Positions 27,110 through 38,658 of a stretch of 64,000 nucleotides of DNA are shown piece after piece. Under the pieces are notes generated by a model. The model was given only the letters and a program-made list of their open reading frames with translations. It ran no database searches and had not been told where the DNA came from. Positions within the stretch are counted from its first letter, which is position 1. Every line of letters starts with the position of its first letter. The position numbers were made by a program, and so were the translations under genes. Source of the stretch: Maylandia zebra (taxonomy: Eukaryota; Chordata; Actinopteri; Cichliformes; Cichlidae); the NCBI RefSeq assembly GCF_041146795.1, contig NC_135188.1:3830419-3894418 (forward strand), in the 5' to 3' direction.

Positions 27110-27900
27110 ATATTAAATTGTGACTGGACAATTGTAATTGAAAAATTAGGGCCAGGCGAGGTCTATTCTTTCATTATTTAATGACAAATTAAGAAACTAA
27201 AAGATCTGGAGTTGATCCCAAGTGTTGAACTTGCAATTTGTAGCGTTTCATTAGAATTCAGTCAGTGCAAGTGAAGGGGGCCATAATTAACCCCCACATA
27301 AATCTATTAGAGAAAGTTGCAAAATCAGCAATCTGGTTCCATCTTAAAAAGAATGAATACTCTGGAACACCAAAAGGTCAGGAAGATCATGGAAGACAAC
27401 CAAAGAAGATGATCACAGAATTCTCTCTGTGGTAAAGAAGAAAAAAATCAGAACATCTACCCAAGTAAAGAACACTCTCAATGAGGTATGAGTATCATTA
27501 TCCAGGGTTTACAGCAGGGTGCCATCCACTAGTTACACTTAAGAATGGGAAGGGCAGATTAAACTTTGAGAAAACATCTAGAAGACATCCACAAACAAGC
27601 AACAGCTGAAAAGTGCTGCAGTAAAGAGAGAAAACAGTATTTGGTGATATCCATGAATTTTAGGCTGCAAAGGATTTTCAACCAACGACTAAAAACTGTT
27701 TTTATACTTAAAATTGTTGAAATTGTCCTTAATTTTGAGCTTCTCAAAATAGGGAATTGTGTATAAAAAGACAGTTAATGCAGTTAAACCCCATAAGGTA
27801 AACCTGAAAGTCTGCACTTCAGTCAGAGCTTGACTGCATGATTCAAAATCCACTGTGGTGGTGTACAGAGGCACATTTGCAGAAAATTGTCCCAGTTTGC
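27110..27900 (+). mobile_element. Tc1-like transposon fossil upstream of haus8
   Basis: Positions 27355-27640 resemble a Tc1-like transposase DNA-binding region (a GTPKGQEDHGRQPKK-type reading). It is degraded by stops. The tail (27650-27895) matches the AT-rich 3' part of a common fish Tc1 family, including AAAGTCTGCACTTCA. It ends about 300 bp before haus8. Confidence 0.7.
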
Positions 27901-28160
27901 AAAATCCTAAGGCCGTAACTCTATGTGCAAAGACAATTGTTGCTGTTAAAAATGAAGCAAGCTTCAGAATAAGGAGAAGGAACTTAACTAGAGCTTATGG
28001 GATATTCTGAAGGAAAAGATTACGTAGCTACAAATCGTTTAGTAAAAAAACTAATTTAGATAAGCCGTGATAACTGTACTTACTTCAGTACTGTAGGTGC
28101 AACAGACATTCCAGTTGCTTTTAAACGTCGAACGCGGAACAAAAGCGTGAGTTCATGTTT

Positions 28161-28167
28161 CTTCCGG
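28161..28167 (-). promoter_or_regulatory. haus8: ETS-type site in the haus8 promoter
   Basis: CTTCCGG (CCGGAAG on the minus strand) lies 41 bp upstream of the haus8 start codon in a CpG-containing, TATA-less stretch. This is typical of housekeeping promoters. Motif only. Confidence 0.4.
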
Positions 28168-28207
28168 TTTACAGAGTCGGCGTACAGGCGGTTTTCTTCA
28201 AAACATT

Positions 28208-31200
28208 ATGGCGTCGAGAAGAGCGACAACAGTTCCAAGTAGTTTTAAAAGCATCCCCACCGACTCTAAAAGGTAGTTTCTATATTCCCTTTTTCTTTTA
28301 CACTGCTGTTGTAACATTCTCCGGTGTGTGATTTGTTTTAAATTGTAGCTTATTTTAATGTGCAGAAAACACACTGAAGCTCAGCGGTTTTTCTTTGACG
28401 CACTACATATTCTTTTCTTTAGCGACAGGCCTAGACGTATTTAGAAATAGTTTATAAGTAGAAATACATTTACAAGAATTTTTTTGTGTAAAGAAAGCTC
28501 AGGATAGCTCGGCTAACATTATAGCGTCTGGCTTAGCATACTTTCTGTTTGTTCCAATTTCGTCCTCATTTCTGTATCCTTTATTTCTTCTCAGTTCAAA
28601 AAGCAGTAACCCTGCTAATAAAGCCAACAACGTCGGATCTGTGAAGAAAACTGTTAAATGTAAGTATGCGATACTACTATGGGCTTAATAGATTGTTAAT
28701 TTTACCTACAGCTGTCAGTGTCAGACATCACATTAATTTATAGTCCTAAAAACTCCTCAAAGGGTCTTCCACAAGGTATTTGAGCTGATCACTGTCTATG
28801 TGATTTTCCACAAAAGATCTAATAATGCAACTCAATTTGCATGATAGCTGTTAGGTATAAATAAAATAATCATGACACAATTTTTCTAGAACTTGCTGAA
28901 CTATTTTTCGTTTATAGAGGACTTTAGTGATGTGAGGCTTGCACAGATGTGTTACAACAGGGGTGGGGAACTCCAGGCCTCAAGGGCCGGTGTCCTGCAG
29001 GTTTTAGATAGCACCCTTGGTCAACAGACCTGAATCAAATGATTAGTTCATTGCCAAGCCTCTGGAGAACTTCATGACATGTTGAGGACGTAATATAGCC
29101 ATTTAAATCAGCTGTGTTGGATCAAGGACTCGTCTAAAACCTGCAGGACACCAAGGCAGTTGGGGCCTGGAGTTTCCCGCCCCTGTGTTACAGCAACATT
29201 CAGCCTAAATGTTTTTTTTTCTTTCTTAAATAATATCCATAAATGTCCTCATTAATCTTTAGTAAGTGGGACTGTTGTTAAGTCTCGATATCTTCAGTCT
29301 GCTGAGAAGACATCTCTTTCAAAGGTAATGCTATTTTTATTTCTGTTTTTCTGTACAATATGTGCTTCACTTGTTCATTAGATACATCGTTCTTCATCGT
29401 TTTACATAGCTTTCAAAGCTAAGATGTTGAGATATTGTCTTCAGCCTCACATTTATATTTAGCACACGTCTTAATTTCATCTTGAATTTTGCTGTCACGT
29501 TTTTCATACTGATTGCATCTCTGTAAACATTAACAGAGTAACTCACTGACCAATGAGTCGAACACTGTGCCACGACCATCTTCACCAAAACCCACAGGTG
29601 TCAAACCAAAGGCGGGTACTCCGACAAGACGCTCAATGGCCCCATATGCAACATGTAAGTAATCCCTGTGGCCATAGTTGTGACTGTGGGTGCTGATTCA
29701 GACATGTATAGTAAGTGTTGTGTGCTGTAATCATATTATCAGCTTTATAAAAAGCTTTTATTTTCATCTGTCAAGACTTTGATGCAGATCAGAGGTATCC
29801 AGTTCACTTTAGAGCTCAGTAATTAGGTCTACCTTAGCCAACATGCCAATAAAATCATGCATTATGATAATAGATTTACAAGTAGGCTGCCAAACAACCA
29901 AGTCACAACCACTTGAAATATTACAGCTACTGGCAGTTTTTAGTTTTGGACTGCAAAAGATCTTGTATCATGAAGTTTACAATACTGCATGCGATCTAGC
30001 CTTCTGGAGAGAAATTGGATACACATAAAAATAAAATAAAAATTTAAAAAGAGAGAAGTGAGAAAATCCCTCACTTTGGCTCTTCTAAGATAAAACTTTC
30101 CAACTACATTCCATCAGTTTGAGACTTGATGGAATGTAGTTTTATGCCTCTTTTCAGTTCAGCGGCTTTCCAAATCCACTGTTCCTGGATATGGATGTGC
30201 TCTGCTTGTATATATTTTTTTTTTAAAAAGGGACAATGGAAATTATGTGTTCTGAAAAAATATTATCAACTGACAAATGGATACAGTCAGCTATTTAGAT
30301 TGATTCTAGTTGAATTGTTTTCAGTTAATATCTTTAGTAGTGCAAAAAACACAGCATCTGAGTAAGCATCTATGGTCTAAATCAGCGGTCCCCAACCTTT
30401 TTTGCACCACGGACCGGTTTATGCCTGACAATATTTTCACGGACCGGCCTTTAAGGTGTCGCGGATAAATGCAACAAAATAAAACTAGTACCAGTACTGA
30501 AAAAAAGATTTATTCATAACACATGTGAAAAGACCCAGGAAAACTGAGTTAGCGATAAAAATGATAACAAAATAATGCTGAAAACCAATAAAAACCCTGA
30601 AAACTATACATTTCACACCTGAGCCTCAACTCTCGCGGCCTGGTACCAAACGACTCACGTACCGGTACCGGTCCGAGGCCCGGGGGTTAGGGACCGCTGG
30701 TCTAAATGATAGCTGTAAATAACACATTCACATTTTTCTTCCTTTTTAGCAATGATGTCACGTGAAAATGAAGCATCACTTCTTGGGAAAAGTGTTCTGC
30801 AGTCCACATTCTCAGATAATCCCCGCTTTCGACCAGATTTAGATATTTCGGTTATCAAAGGTAAACTGAATAAAAATGCTGAAAATTTTTTATGATTTGG
30901 ACTGTCCTGTAACTTTGTTTTTTGTTCTATCTCCCAAGATCGAACAGTCATTGAAAATGCAGTAGAACCTGAAAGAAATCCAGAGAATGAAAAGATGATG
31001 GTTGAGATGGAAACATTTCTTCTGGCCTACCTCACAGCTAAGGTTAGTTGATGTAATAGATCTGATAATAGTTCAGTTAGTGTACAGTAAGATGCTAAGT
31101 AAAAACATAGTCATCTATTTTATTATTTTGGTGACTTCTACATCGAGAGATATTATGCTTACAATTTTTTACTTAAGATGGAGAGCAATACAGCAAAACT

Positions 31201-32943
31201 CAAGGCTGAGGCAGAAACAACGATTCTGCAAGCAATGGAGGAAGAGCAGTCATTGCATGATGAGGTCAAGGAGAAGAAACGTCAGTACCTCCTTGCAGAA
31301 AAGAAACGGCTGGTGAATGAACTGCTGGATTTGCAGGTCTGGAATAATAAATGGTGTTTTCCTTTTTTAACATGCGTTTTAATTAATACTGTGTGTTCTG
31401 TTGTGGCACTGCTTACAACACTTGTAAGCAGATGAAGCATGGTTCTCTAAAATCTGCTGGTAGATGTCTGTGTTGATTTTGGACATGAAAAATGCAGTGA
31501 TCTGGACCTGGATTCTGTGACACTGGCCTTCATTCACTCCTTGTGAATCTCTCACATGTCCTTGAATCAACTTTTCTTGACAATCCTCTCAGGGCTGTGC
31601 AGCTTTTCCTACCACATTTTTTTCCTATTTGTTGATAAGATAACAAATAGGAAAGATTGGGGAAACCTGCAGTCAGCTGAGACTGAAGAAGTCACTTGGA
31701 TGAGTGACGAAACGTTTCTCCCACAAAACGCTACGTCCAGATGAACAGAATCAACTTTTGGAGAGGTCCTATTTGTTGACTTCCTATTAATATGCTTTAG
31801 TACAGCACTCTGTGAGCATTCAGCCTTTGCTGTCCTCTAGAGGGTGTCGATCATTGTCACCTGAGCTGTGTCCCAATTCAGGTGCTGCATCCTTTGGAGG
31901 ATCGGGCCTTTGCGGTCTACGTGGGCCAGCTCCTTCAAAGACCGAGAAGTGTGAGGCTGTGAAATGGGATGGTCTAGCCTTCAGATTTGTTTGTATTTGA
32001 AAAGAGTAAGAAGAAAAATCTTACAACCAAGTAGCTGCCGTCATTGAATTCTGGGATAGGTTGGGCCACGACGGATACACCCGGCCCATCCTTCAAATTC
32101 GGGGAAATGAAGGACTCATTTTTCGGCTGCATTTGGAGCCTTCGAGTTGGGACAGCCTTCATCACCTGGCTGTGAGGTAATCGGCCTTCAAATGCGGCTT
32201 CCGAAGGATGCAGCCCCTGAATAGCACTGGACAACTGTCATCGGTTTTCCTCATGTGGCAGCTGTTAACCAAAATCATCAAAATTAAAACAAAAAAGGCT
32301 TGAAATATTTCACTTTAAACATACTGAATATAAACTATATTAAACCTTTACTTTTTTTAATTAAGTTACAATTGTTTTTTTGGGGTTTTTTTTATGATTC
32401 TAGTTTTTGGTGACGCACTAGTATATTTAATGTCCATTTGAATTTTGGGTTAACTAATGCGAAAATACACTTAGGTAGCAAACTTTGGTTCTTTTGTACA
32501 CTCTTTTGAATCAAGCTGGATTCTATTAATGTCTGGTCAAAACATGTTTTCGAAATGAAAAATGGTGGACACACAAAGCGTATAATTGATTCATGTTCTA
32601 TAATTATTGCCCCTCAGGTTGCTACACTGACTCCTGTGGCAGAGGCTGTTGGTCAGTTTACAAAGGACTACAAGTCTTTTGCTACAGCTGTTGACACCAC
32701 CCGACATGAGCTGCCTGTTAAGAATTTCTACATTGATGGAGATAGACGTGAATTTCTAGGTAATTTTTACGTTAAACTCATAAGTACGATTTAAAAAAAC
32801 AAACAAACAAAAAAACCCACAAAATTGCACTGATGCAGACTCCATTAAGCCTCCATATAAATGTTTTGATCTACTACTTATGTTGGTGAAATTTAAAAGC
32901 TACATGGAGAAATCCTTTCTATGTCAAACTGTTGACAGGAGGA

Positions 32944-32990
<47 letters not shown>

Positions 32991-33360
32991 TTTAAAAATA
33001 TACTTGATTTAGCTGTGGTTTAATAACAAAGTGCCCAGCAGGGGGGTGCTCTGACTGGAAAAATAAAAAAGACTTAAAGAACTGCATTTAAAAATAAATA
33101 AAATAAAATTCTTCCATGAATCAAGTTTTGCTTGGGCTCTGTTGCTTGGATTTTACAGGATAGTGGTATACTGTAAGGCTATGGTAAGAGCCTTGTTTTA
33201 AGTCTAATTATATATTTAGAAATATATTTTTCAGGCATTTACATGAGTGATTACACGAGTGATTACATGATCCATTTAAAACTGTACAACCACCATGGGC
33301 TTTTGTTACAACAAAAGTCATATGTGGTATGTAGCTTGGAGAAAATTATTGTTTTCTGAT

Positions 33361-33395
<35 letters not shown>

Positions 33396-33837
33396 AATTT
33401 AAATTGAACCCTTTCAGATAAAGCTGTGGCATCCTTAAAGGAGAGTGAGAAATTGCTGTTGGAGTGCACAGAGGGTGATTATAAGGACAACAGCACATCT
33501 CTGGAGTGCCTTCGAGACATAAAAGTAACATCAAAGGACATCAGTCAGCAGCTGTCCGGGTAGGCGCATGTATAAAGAATGTTGTGTTTTTCTGTGTTAG
33601 GTTATGATTGTTTTGTTCCTTCACAGGTTGTGTAACAGTGTGGGTATGGCAGCTTTATCAAAACCTTTTAAAAACAATCACTTTTATTTTTATTTTTTTT
33701 CCCCTCCCAGGGCCTTTAAGGAGCAGCTGGAACTGTCATCACTGGTCTGTCGTCAAAGAATCTATGTGCAGCAGAGCACAGAGGAGGAGCAGCTGGGCAG
33801 TTCAAGATCCAGAGAGCTCTACTGCCCCAAACACTGA
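28208..33837 (+). CDS. haus8: HAUS augmin-like complex subunit 8 (10 coding exons)
   Basis: Subunit of the augmin complex, which binds microtubules and recruits gamma-tubulin for branching nucleation in the spindle. Exons: 28208-28272, 28595-28659, 29263-29324, 29612-29654, 30750-30860, 30939-31042, 31178-31336, 32618-32759, 33418-33559, 33711-33837. All have GT-AG borders and phases match, giving 339 residues (the human protein is about 410). The N-terminus is basic and Ser-rich, the likely microtubule-binding part. VKSRYLQ (residues 49-55) matches the VIESRYLQ motif of HAUS8. Exons 6-7 form an acidic/basic coiled-coil, and DTTRHELP (229-236) is diagnostic. The start follows a short CpG-rich leader; the end is TGA, with AATAAA at 34033. 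Introns carry several miniature transposons. Exon 4's acceptor is the least certain point. CPAMD8 is also its neighbour in human. Confidence 0.94.
28958..29185. mobile_element. hAT-type miniature element in haus8 intron 2
   Basis: The ends are inverted repeats (CAGGGGTGGGGAACTCCAGG at the left; the right end reads CCTGGAGTTTCCCGCCCCTG). It is flanked by 8-bp near-identical target duplications TGTTACAA/TGTTACAG. There is no coding capacity. The terminal sequence and 8-bp duplication fit hAT. Confidence 0.85.
30102..30141. repeat. Perfect hairpin in haus8 intron 4
   Basis: A 15-bp perfect inverted repeat (AACTACATTCCATCA / TGATGGAATGTAGTT) separated by 10 bases. Confidence 0.9.
30383..30699. 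mobile_element. hAT-type miniature element in haus8 intron 4
   Basis: Begins CAGCGGTCCCCAACC and ends with its imperfect complement (GGTTAGGGACCGCTG). It is flanked by perfect 8-bp target duplications GTCTAAAT (30375-30382 and 30700-30707). The interior lacks coding capacity. The terminal signature is that of a widespread vertebrate hAT/Charlie-like family. Confidence 0.9.
31622..31780 (+). mobile_element. Short retroelement-like insertion in haus8 intron 7
   Basis: A common fish repeat core (AAGAAGTCACTTGGATGAG, then GACGAAACGTTTCTC) lies between two copies of the 13-bp word TCCTATTTGTTGA, one at each edge, as for a target-site duplication. The left edge also folds into a 13-bp perfect hairpin (31621-31654). 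Confidence 0.55.
31867..32228. mobile_element. Miniature inverted-repeat element in haus8 intron 7
   Basis: The left end carries ATTCAGGTGCTGCATCCTTT. The right end, complemented, reads ATTCAGGGGCTGCATCCTTC. Further subterminal similarity (GGCCTTTGCGG versus CGGCCTTCAAATGCGG) supports a palindromic non-autonomous DNA transposon. Exact edges are approximate and the superfamily is undetermined. Confidence 0.7.
32946..32988. repeat. (CA)n microsatellite in haus8 intron 8
   Basis: About 43 bp of CA dinucleotides. Confidence 0.95.
33364..33391. repeat. Poly-T tract before haus8 exon 9
   Basis: An uninterrupted T run of about 28 bases, ending 26 bases before the AG of exon 9. It lies in the expected branch-point/polypyrimidine zone. 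Confidence 0.95.
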
Positions 33838-34032
33838 AGGATCGCATTCAGCATGGCATACACAGAACAAGCACTTTGGATATGCTCCAACTCCACATGT
33901 TTTATGATTTCTATATATTCACAGGTTTTGTCTGTTTTTGTGTGTACTGTGTAGGTGTACATTTGTGATTTTGTTTGTGGTTGTGTTGTAATGTTGTAAA
34001 TGTGGACTAATTGCTTCTTTATAGATGTGACC

Positions 34033-34038
34033 AATAAA
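34033..34038 (+). terminator. haus8: haus8 polyA signal
   Basis: AATAAA about 200 bp after the haus8 TGA. The next gene's start codon is only about 410 bp further on. Confidence 0.7.
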
Positions 34039-34358
34039 TACAAGAAAGAATTTAGATTTTGCAGACTATGAAAAATCGCATTGCACTAAGAATCCATAAT
34101 ATCCTAACCAAGGTTGCTGAATACAGAGGAGTTTGAAACTTTGATCAAATAACTCTAACATACCTTGTCACTAAATCACAAACTTGTGATATCTCAGAAA
34201 TTGGCAAAATTATTAATTTGATTTATGAGTCTAACAACGCGTTTGAATTTTTGTTCGACCCCTTATGTGTGCTTGTTTTATTTTGCAATTTTAACTAAAC
34301 ATCAAAAACTACGTTTTAAAGTCATAAAACATTCGACCTTAAATGAGTCCATCCTCAC

Positions 34359-34373
34359 CCGGATGTGACGTTA
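34359..34373 (+). promoter_or_regulatory. sac3d1: ETS/CRE-like promoter motifs of sac3d1
   Basis: CCGGATGTGACGTTA combines an ETS core (CCGGAT) and a CRE-like TGACGTTA, 70-85 bp upstream of the sac3d1 start codon. An ATTGG (inverted CCAAT) follows at about 34398-34402. No TATA box is seen. Inferred from motif and position. Confidence 0.4.
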
Positions 34374-34444
34374 ATCAAGACAACAATGGGTCATTTCTAT
34401 TGGTAGTTTGTGGAAAGTGACGACCTTCCCTTTACTGAGAGCCA

Positions 34445-37400
34445 ATGAATCGCAGGAGAAGCCGTCGCATGTGAGTAAAACATTTATTTCACATAAAGTG
34501 AGCATTTCTTAAAATTGTATTATAAACCAAATGTCAGTTGTATGTTTTGTGCTTCGAAAAACAGATGTTTGCGTGGAAATAACGATGTGTTTTTGTTTGG
34601 TAGCCAACCGTCCAGACCGCTAGCTAGCCGTCCAAGTTAGACATTAGCATGATGGTCAGCGCTGCAGTAACACCTGTGGCAGATATATATGTATATGCGG
34701 TGATTTATCCTTTACACATTGCATGCACGACACCGTATCCTTTGTTGCGTTGCGTTGTGTTATTCTAACCCTGAATCTGCAAAGGAGCAAGAGAGGTATT
34801 TTAAGATTTGGGGCTTCCTGTTTTAGCGGTGGGATGAAAACGTTATATTAAAAAAAGTTGCTTGTTGCACATTTACTTGGATAAAACTCGAATATGCACA
34901 TTATAATACAAATGTTAGCAAAACGTTTATGCTGCAGTTTAAAAATGTTGAATTGGCGCATGTATGAGGTTAGTGAGACGGTGGTGGCGTGTGCAGTAGC
35001 GGGCATCAGTACTGAGATTTTCCTTGTTTGCAGTGGTGATGGACAGGCTGACAGATGAGGTCAGGCAGGAGTCTCCATGGACCATGATCTCTGCAGATGA
35101 TATTGTGTTCTTTAGCGAGAGTATGGTGCAGGTATGCTCTGGCGATGAGAGGAATAAAAGTCAGTAGAAGCTAGACAGAGTACATGTGTGAATAAGAGGG
35201 ATTAACGCGCAACAGCGAAGTTGTAAGAAGTAGAGATATTGAAGGTAGGTACGTTTAGATACCTGGGGGCAGCCATCAAAACCAAAAGACAAGAGAACAG
35301 AAGAAGAGGGTGCAAGTAGGGTGGAGCAGGAGGATACAAATCTTGGGACACATTTATGACAGATAGCAGCAAGAGAAAAGGGGAAGACCTATGAGATGGT
35401 GAGACCTGATCTGTGGTTTGGAGACAGTGGCACTGACAAAAAGACAGGAGGCTAAGCTGAAGATGCTAGGATTTCCATTGAGAATGACCACAGGATTGCA
35501 AAGATAGGGACGGTTCAGGTTGAGCAGTTTGGGGGCAAAGTTGGAAGCAAAGATGAGACCAGAGAAAGCGGTAAGAGCAAAGAAAATGTATTCAGCTCCA
35601 GAGATAGTCCTTGTTCTATTCAGCAGTTATTGTTGAGTTTTGTGGACCAGCTGATGAGCCAGTTCTCCACCTTCTGCAGGGGCTAGCTACAGTGGCTTCT
35701 ACCTCACAGCAGTTCCCTGGTGTAGAACTACCATCGTCAGCTCCAGTTCAGTTGAAGCTCCAGGAACACAATCCCCAAGGATGACATTTATCCATATATC
35801 ATCTTTGCTTTCAAAGACTGAGTATAAGCGGTAATGTTAAGATGATGCTGGGAAAGATCATGATTTTAGAGGCAGCACAGAAATGAAGTAGCAGCCTCTG
35901 TTGTTTACCGTGGCAGACGGATTCAGGCACAAAGCAGGGCTCATTTAAGTTTGCTTGACAACGAGTAGAGATTACTTGTTGTTGAAAAAGGTAAATATGA
36001 GGTAAAAGGTGCTTCTAATACTTGCTTTGCAATATCAATATTAATTACTAATTAAACTGTCAATCAAACAGATCTCACTCACAGAGGAGGGGTGCACCAT
36101 CAGAAGGACAATGGAGACAAAGGGATAAAGAGCAGTGGCAAGGTGAAGGGAAAGCACAAGTTAGACAGGCGGACGAGGAGGAGCAGAAACCCAGACAGCA
36201 TGAAGAGGACACGGTGCCAAAAGGGACCTGCCAAACGATGTGCCCCGCTCAGGAGTTACGGGATCGTGAGGCTCAGAACCGACTTCACCATTTTGAAATG
36301 TTACCAGGCACAGAGAAAGATCGGCGGCCAAAAGGAGACCCATCGCGTGCCGTTAAGGAGTATTCCAGACCAGCAGCTGGGAAGGACTCAACCAAACCGA
36401 GTGACCTCAGACCACCTCCTGTGCTGCTGAAAACTGTTAACTACCTTATTAATGACATTGCAGCCGCCCCGAGCCTGTATCCATGGACTGAGGTACGTAA
36501 TATTTACACCGATCGTTCAAATTGTTGATTTCCACAAAAGCTTGGGACTTTGTGTAACAGTAAATAAGTCCAACCTTTTTTCAATATTTTAAAACTGGAT
36601 GATGGCAACAGATTTTAAAAATGTTGGAAAAGGAAAGAAAGGCTGTAAAATGTGTAAAATACTGCATTCACAAGAGTCTTTCTGAAGTAACATTTCTTAG
36701 CAAAAATCATTTCATTGTTTATGGTACATAATATCAGGAAATGATTCATGTTTAATAACTGAATTGGTGACTTAGAAATTAAACTTTTGTTATTATTTAA
36801 AGACAGCTAAAGAATTTAAATTTAGGGCCCATTTATTTATTGTGCAGAAGTGTGTGTTACCATCTTCAAAACAACATGCACGTGCAGAAGCCAGTTCTTT
36901 ATTTTACCAAGAACCTAACGGTGCTTTGACAAAAAGTGCAGTTGTAAAGCTTTAATTTTTGTTGTTGTCATAATCCCAATTCTTGAACCTTCCTGTCTTA
37001 AACTTGCTGTAGGTTATTCTGCTATATAAATTTAAACTGTATTGCAAGTGATTCTTACAAGGGATTTATGCTTCAGCGGGAAATCTACAGCGTTGCTACG
37101 TTGTAACTAATCGTTGGGTCGACATAGGCTACTTGCTGTGAGTGACTCTTTCAATGTGGTCACTTCCCCCTGTGCATTACTATTGCTACAGCTACTTTTT
37201 TGCTGCAGTTTTTGAATTTATCAGTGAAAGAATAACAATCGCTTTCTCTTGAACAAATAATCATGACATCGATATAAACACTCACAAATGTCAGCAAATT
37301 CTTGAAGGGAGATTGGTGAAACTATCAGAATGAATGTGAGCAAATGTACAAAGAAGTGGAAAAATTTAAAGATACAAATATACTTGCCCCCGAAAATAAC

Positions 37401-38658
37401 TAACCACAACAAAGAGGCGGGTCACAGCTCGCTGTACAACCCAGGGACATTACAACAAGGTAATTAAAACATAATACACCAGCACAAGCATAAATGCCAG
37501 CAACGACATTAGCCACCTACGTAGGTTATGTTATAGCCTCTCTCCAGCAGAAGTCTAAATCAAGCCTTGCAGGGAACGACAAATATTTCACTGTCTGTTC
37601 ATTTTAAAATATGTGAAAATATCTGATGGAAAAATAGCAAAACAGAATCTATCATCGTAGATTAAAGATGACTAATTTGTTGTTTACTTATTTGTTGTCG
37701 CGCAGGTTTATACCTTTGTCTTTGACCGTCTTCGTGCTGTGAAGCAGGACATGATCATCCAGAGGATGTCAGGATTGGACTGCGTGGTCATTTTAGAGCG
37801 AACCGTTCGTTTCCTCATCTATGCCTCTTATCGTCTTTGTGGGGAGCCGCTGCGTCTCTACGACCCACGTATCAATGATATACACCTGCAGGAATACCTC
37901 AGCTGGTTGCTGGATTGCTACATGACCAAAACAGGACCTCATCCCAACCAAGAAGAGTTCCAGTCGCTCAGTTTGCTGTACAACTTGGGTTGGTGACTTT
38001 GTTTATCATCTGCTATTTTGGTGTATTTGTATGCATGTTCAAGCTGGAAGTCATGCATGCATTAGTTCAGTGTTGTGCAAACAGATTTTTGATGCAGGGA
38101 ATGTTTTTAAAAATTAAGGACTCCTCCACGTCCTCCAGAAAGCAATTAATTTTGTATGCTTTATTTTCTCTTACAGGTTCAGCTCGCACTATGCAGCACA
38201 CCATGCAACTCCCATTGCGACTACGCAGCACTCCAAACATCAAACTTGCTCTTTTCATCAACCAAGCTTTCCTTGAGAGAAACCCTGTCCGTTTGCTTCG
38301 GTTGGCTCAAAAGCTAAACTTCCTACAGACCTGTGCGCTGCACCGTCACCTGATGACATGTCGTCAAGATCTGCTGCTCGTATACAGCCACGGATACAGC
38401 AGCCGCAACTGTCGCTTTCCTCTTGACAGACTGGCTAAGCTCTTGTTCTTAGACGCATCACTTACAGCTCAACTGTGCCGGTCATGTGGAGTTGAGGTTA
38501 ACAAGGACAATCAAGTAGTATTCTCCAAAGCTGCTTTCACGGAGCCGGGACAAGGAACACTGCACTGTAAACTGTATCACAGCATAGCATCTGAGAAACA
38601 GAGAGATCTCACTGTTAAGAATATTGTTCAGAGCTGTGTTGAGACAAATAAGAAGTAA
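34445..38658 (+). CDS. sac3d1: SAC3 domain-containing protein 1 (4 coding exons)
   Basis: A SAC3/GANP-family protein; the human orthologue is linked to centrosome duplication and mitotic progression. Exons: 34445-34470, 36072-36492, 37706-37988, 38177-38658. Phases match and give 403 residues. Exon 1 codes only eight basic residues (MNRRRSRR) plus two bases. It was chosen because exon 2's frame is open to its acceptor without a usable ATG, and the 26-nt exon restores frame. Residues 60-67 carry the family motif GTCQTMCP. VKEYSRPAAGK lies at 103-113, followed by DLRPPPVLLKTVNYL. The SAC3 helical domain (about 115-390) includes GPHPNQEEFQSLSLLYNLG across exon 3. A TAA stop is followed by AATAAA at 38907. 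Intron 1 carries a LINE fragment. It lies between haus8 and cpamd8 in the same orientation. Confidence 0.93.
35035..35590 (+). mobile_element. LINE reverse-transcriptase fragment in sac3d1 intron 1
   Basis: The plus strand reads VMDRLTDEVRQESPWTMISA, then DDIVFFSES. This is the reverse-transcriptase active-site region of a fish non-LTR element, with the usual FADD changed to SADD. Further C-terminal fragments follow (ETVALTKRQEAKLKMLG-like near 35425-35470). In-frame stops and frameshifts make it dead, and it is truncated at both ends. Confidence 0.7.

Larger units (their letters stand above)
18460..28100. other. Gene-free interval between foxe3 and haus8
   Basis: No supported coding region. 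The interval holds two Tc1-like transposon fossils, an AC microsatellite, a pair of related dispersed repeats, and a relatively GC-rich non-repetitive block at about 19690-19990 upstream of foxe3. That block could be regulatory, which is inference. Confidence 0.6.
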
